A DNA stretch of 5,676 nt, taken from DATFWK01 sp035259345 (GTDB lineage: Bacteria > Actinomycetota > Thermoleophilia > Miltoncostaeales > Miltoncostaeaceae). The notes beneath the pieces are model-generated. The model saw nothing but the letters and a program-made list of their open reading frames with translations. It ran no database searches and was not told where the DNA came from. Shown in pieces: positions 4,951 through 5,676 of this stretch (positions within the stretch are counted from its first letter, which is position 1; every line of letters starts with the position of its first letter). A program made the position numbers and the translations under genes. Location of the stretch: assembly GCA_035259345.1 (NCBI GenBank), contig DATFWK010000030.1, positions 1-5,676 of the forward strand, in the 5' to 3' direction.

Positions 4951-5676
4951 GCCGACGAGGCCGCGCGCCTGGTCGACGACGGCCTCGGCCTCGGCGTCGG
5001 CGCGCTCGCGCTGCTCGGCCGGGATCTCGGGCGGCGTGTCGCCCATCAGGCGCGGCGTGAACGGCCGCCCGGCGACGGCCTCGGCGTCGCGGAGCCACTG
5101 CTCGGGGAGGTCCTCGTCCAGCCCGGCGCCGACCAGCTCGTCGAGCTGCAGCGCCCAGGCCCGGGCCAGCACGTCGATGTTGTAGCCGCCGCCGGCGAGG
5201 ACGATGTAGCGGCCGCCCGCGGCCTCGCGGGCGAGTTCGTGGAGCAGCCGGTAGAGCCGGGGGAGGGCGTCCATCGAGACCTGCAGGTGCGCGAGCGGGT
5301 CGGCGTGGTGGACGTCGGCGCCGAGGTGGGCGATCAGCACGTCTGGCCGGAAGGCCATGACGGCCGGCGCGATCACCTCCTCGACCGATCGCAGGTACGG
5401 CGCGTCGCCGGTGAACGGCGGCAACGGCACGTTGAGCGAGGTGCCAAGGCCCTCGCCGGAGCCGCGCTCCTCGAGGCCGCCGGTGCCGGGGAAGAGGTAC
5501 CGGCCGCTCTCGTGCACCGAGCACGTCAGCACGCGCGGGTCCTCGTAGAAGAGCCACTGGACGCCGTCGCCGTGGTGGGCGTCGACGTCGACGTACGCGA
5601 CGCGTTCCGCTCCGGCGTCGAGCAGCGCCCGCACGGCCATGGCGCAGTCGTTGTAGACGCAGAAGCCGGAGGCCCG
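4948..5676 (-). CDS. acuC: AcuC-like histone-deacetylase-family protein, N-terminus beyond the window
   Basis: C-terminal 242 residues of a zinc-dependent deacetylase of the arginase/HDAC fold. The frame is open to the right edge, starting RASGFCVYNDCAM, the conserved 'GFC.xND' block of class I enzymes. The ATG at 5640 is therefore internal, not the start. Zinc-binding residues follow: DVDAHHGDGV (second Asp at 5583-5581, first His at 5577-5575) and GADVHHADPL (Asp at 5316-5314); the catalytic tyrosine is in GGGYN (5184-5182). The proton-shuttle histidine pair lies outside the window. The tail (LPEQWL, then PPEIPAEQRERADA) resembles the C-terminus of Bacillus AcuC, a family of about 370-390 residues that deacetylates acetyl-CoA synthetase and so restores its activity. 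Other bacterial HDAC-like enzymes act on acetylpolyamines, so the substrate is not certain. It faces the regulator gene and shares only the hairpin with it. Confidence 0.9.
   Translation of the reverse strand, partial: RASGFCVYNDCAMAVRALLDAGAERVAYVDVDAHHGDGVQWLFYEDPRVLTCSVHESGRYLFPGTGGLEERGSGEGLGTSLNVPLPPFTGDAPYLRSVEEVIAPAVMAFRPDVLIAHLGADVHHADPLAHLQVSMDALPRLYRLLHELAREAAGGRYIVLAGGGYNIDVLARAWALQLDELVGAGLDEDLPEQWLRDAEAVAGRPFTPRLMGDTPPEIPAEQRERADAEAEAVVDQARGLVG

Noticed and set aside
4948..5640. Treating the ATG at 5640 as the start of the deacetylase gene
   Set aside because: The frame stays open to the edge and encodes the conserved GFCVYND block immediately before this methionine, so the true start is outside the window.
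1..5676. tRNA, rRNA, CRISPR array, insertion sequence or other mobile element
   Set aside because: The window is almost fully covered by identified coding sequence, and the two gaps of 140 and 72 bp contain only short dyads. I saw no repeated spacers, transposase motifs or cloverleaf-like segments.

Overview
The window is very GC-rich, packed with genes, and rich in long antisense open frames. It looks like the chromosome of a high-GC actinobacterium. The style (a NarL-type kinase with a multi-pass membrane domain, a LuxR-type regulator carrying the actinobacterial 'MPPTHTDEG' loop, an FtsX/MacB-type exporter, AcuC) would fit Thermoleophilia/Solirubrobacterales or a related line, but this placement is only an impression.

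Layout. From about 4260 leftwards on the minus strand runs a four-gene block: a stand-alone receiver protein (3865-4218), a membrane sensor histidine kinase (2123-3868), a 140-bp gap, an ABC ATPase (1197-1982), and the N-terminal part of a large FtsX-type ABC permease that leaves the window at base 1. Two junctions are 4-base start/stop overlaps (GTGA between receiver and kinase, ATGA between ATPase and permease), so translation is probably coupled. Diverging from the receiver gene, a NarL/LuxR-type DNA-binding response regulator runs on the plus strand (4291-4935). Converging on it is the C-terminal part of an AcuC-like histone-deacetylase-family enzyme (4948 to beyond 5676, minus strand). 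All space over 50 bp without a gene is in two places: 1983-2122 and 4219-4290.

How it fits together. The kinase and the LuxR-type regulator are the likely two-component pair, the stand-alone receiver is a second phospho-acceptor made together with the kinase, and the ABC exporter is the likely output. The best support from the sequence is a perfect 14-bp palindrome in the 72-bp divergent promoter region. A related dyad (12 of 15 positions alike, same orientation) lies in the gap upstream of the ATPase gene. This suggests one regulator controls both its own locus and the transporter. Both divergent genes also look leaderless. The deacetylase gene appears to be an unrelated neighbour; its stop codon and that of the regulator form the two ends of one short hairpin.

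I see no RNA genes, mobile elements, CRISPR arrays or long repeats. The parts are known families. What may be undescribed is the specific wiring: two receivers, one kinase, a shared operator and an exporter.
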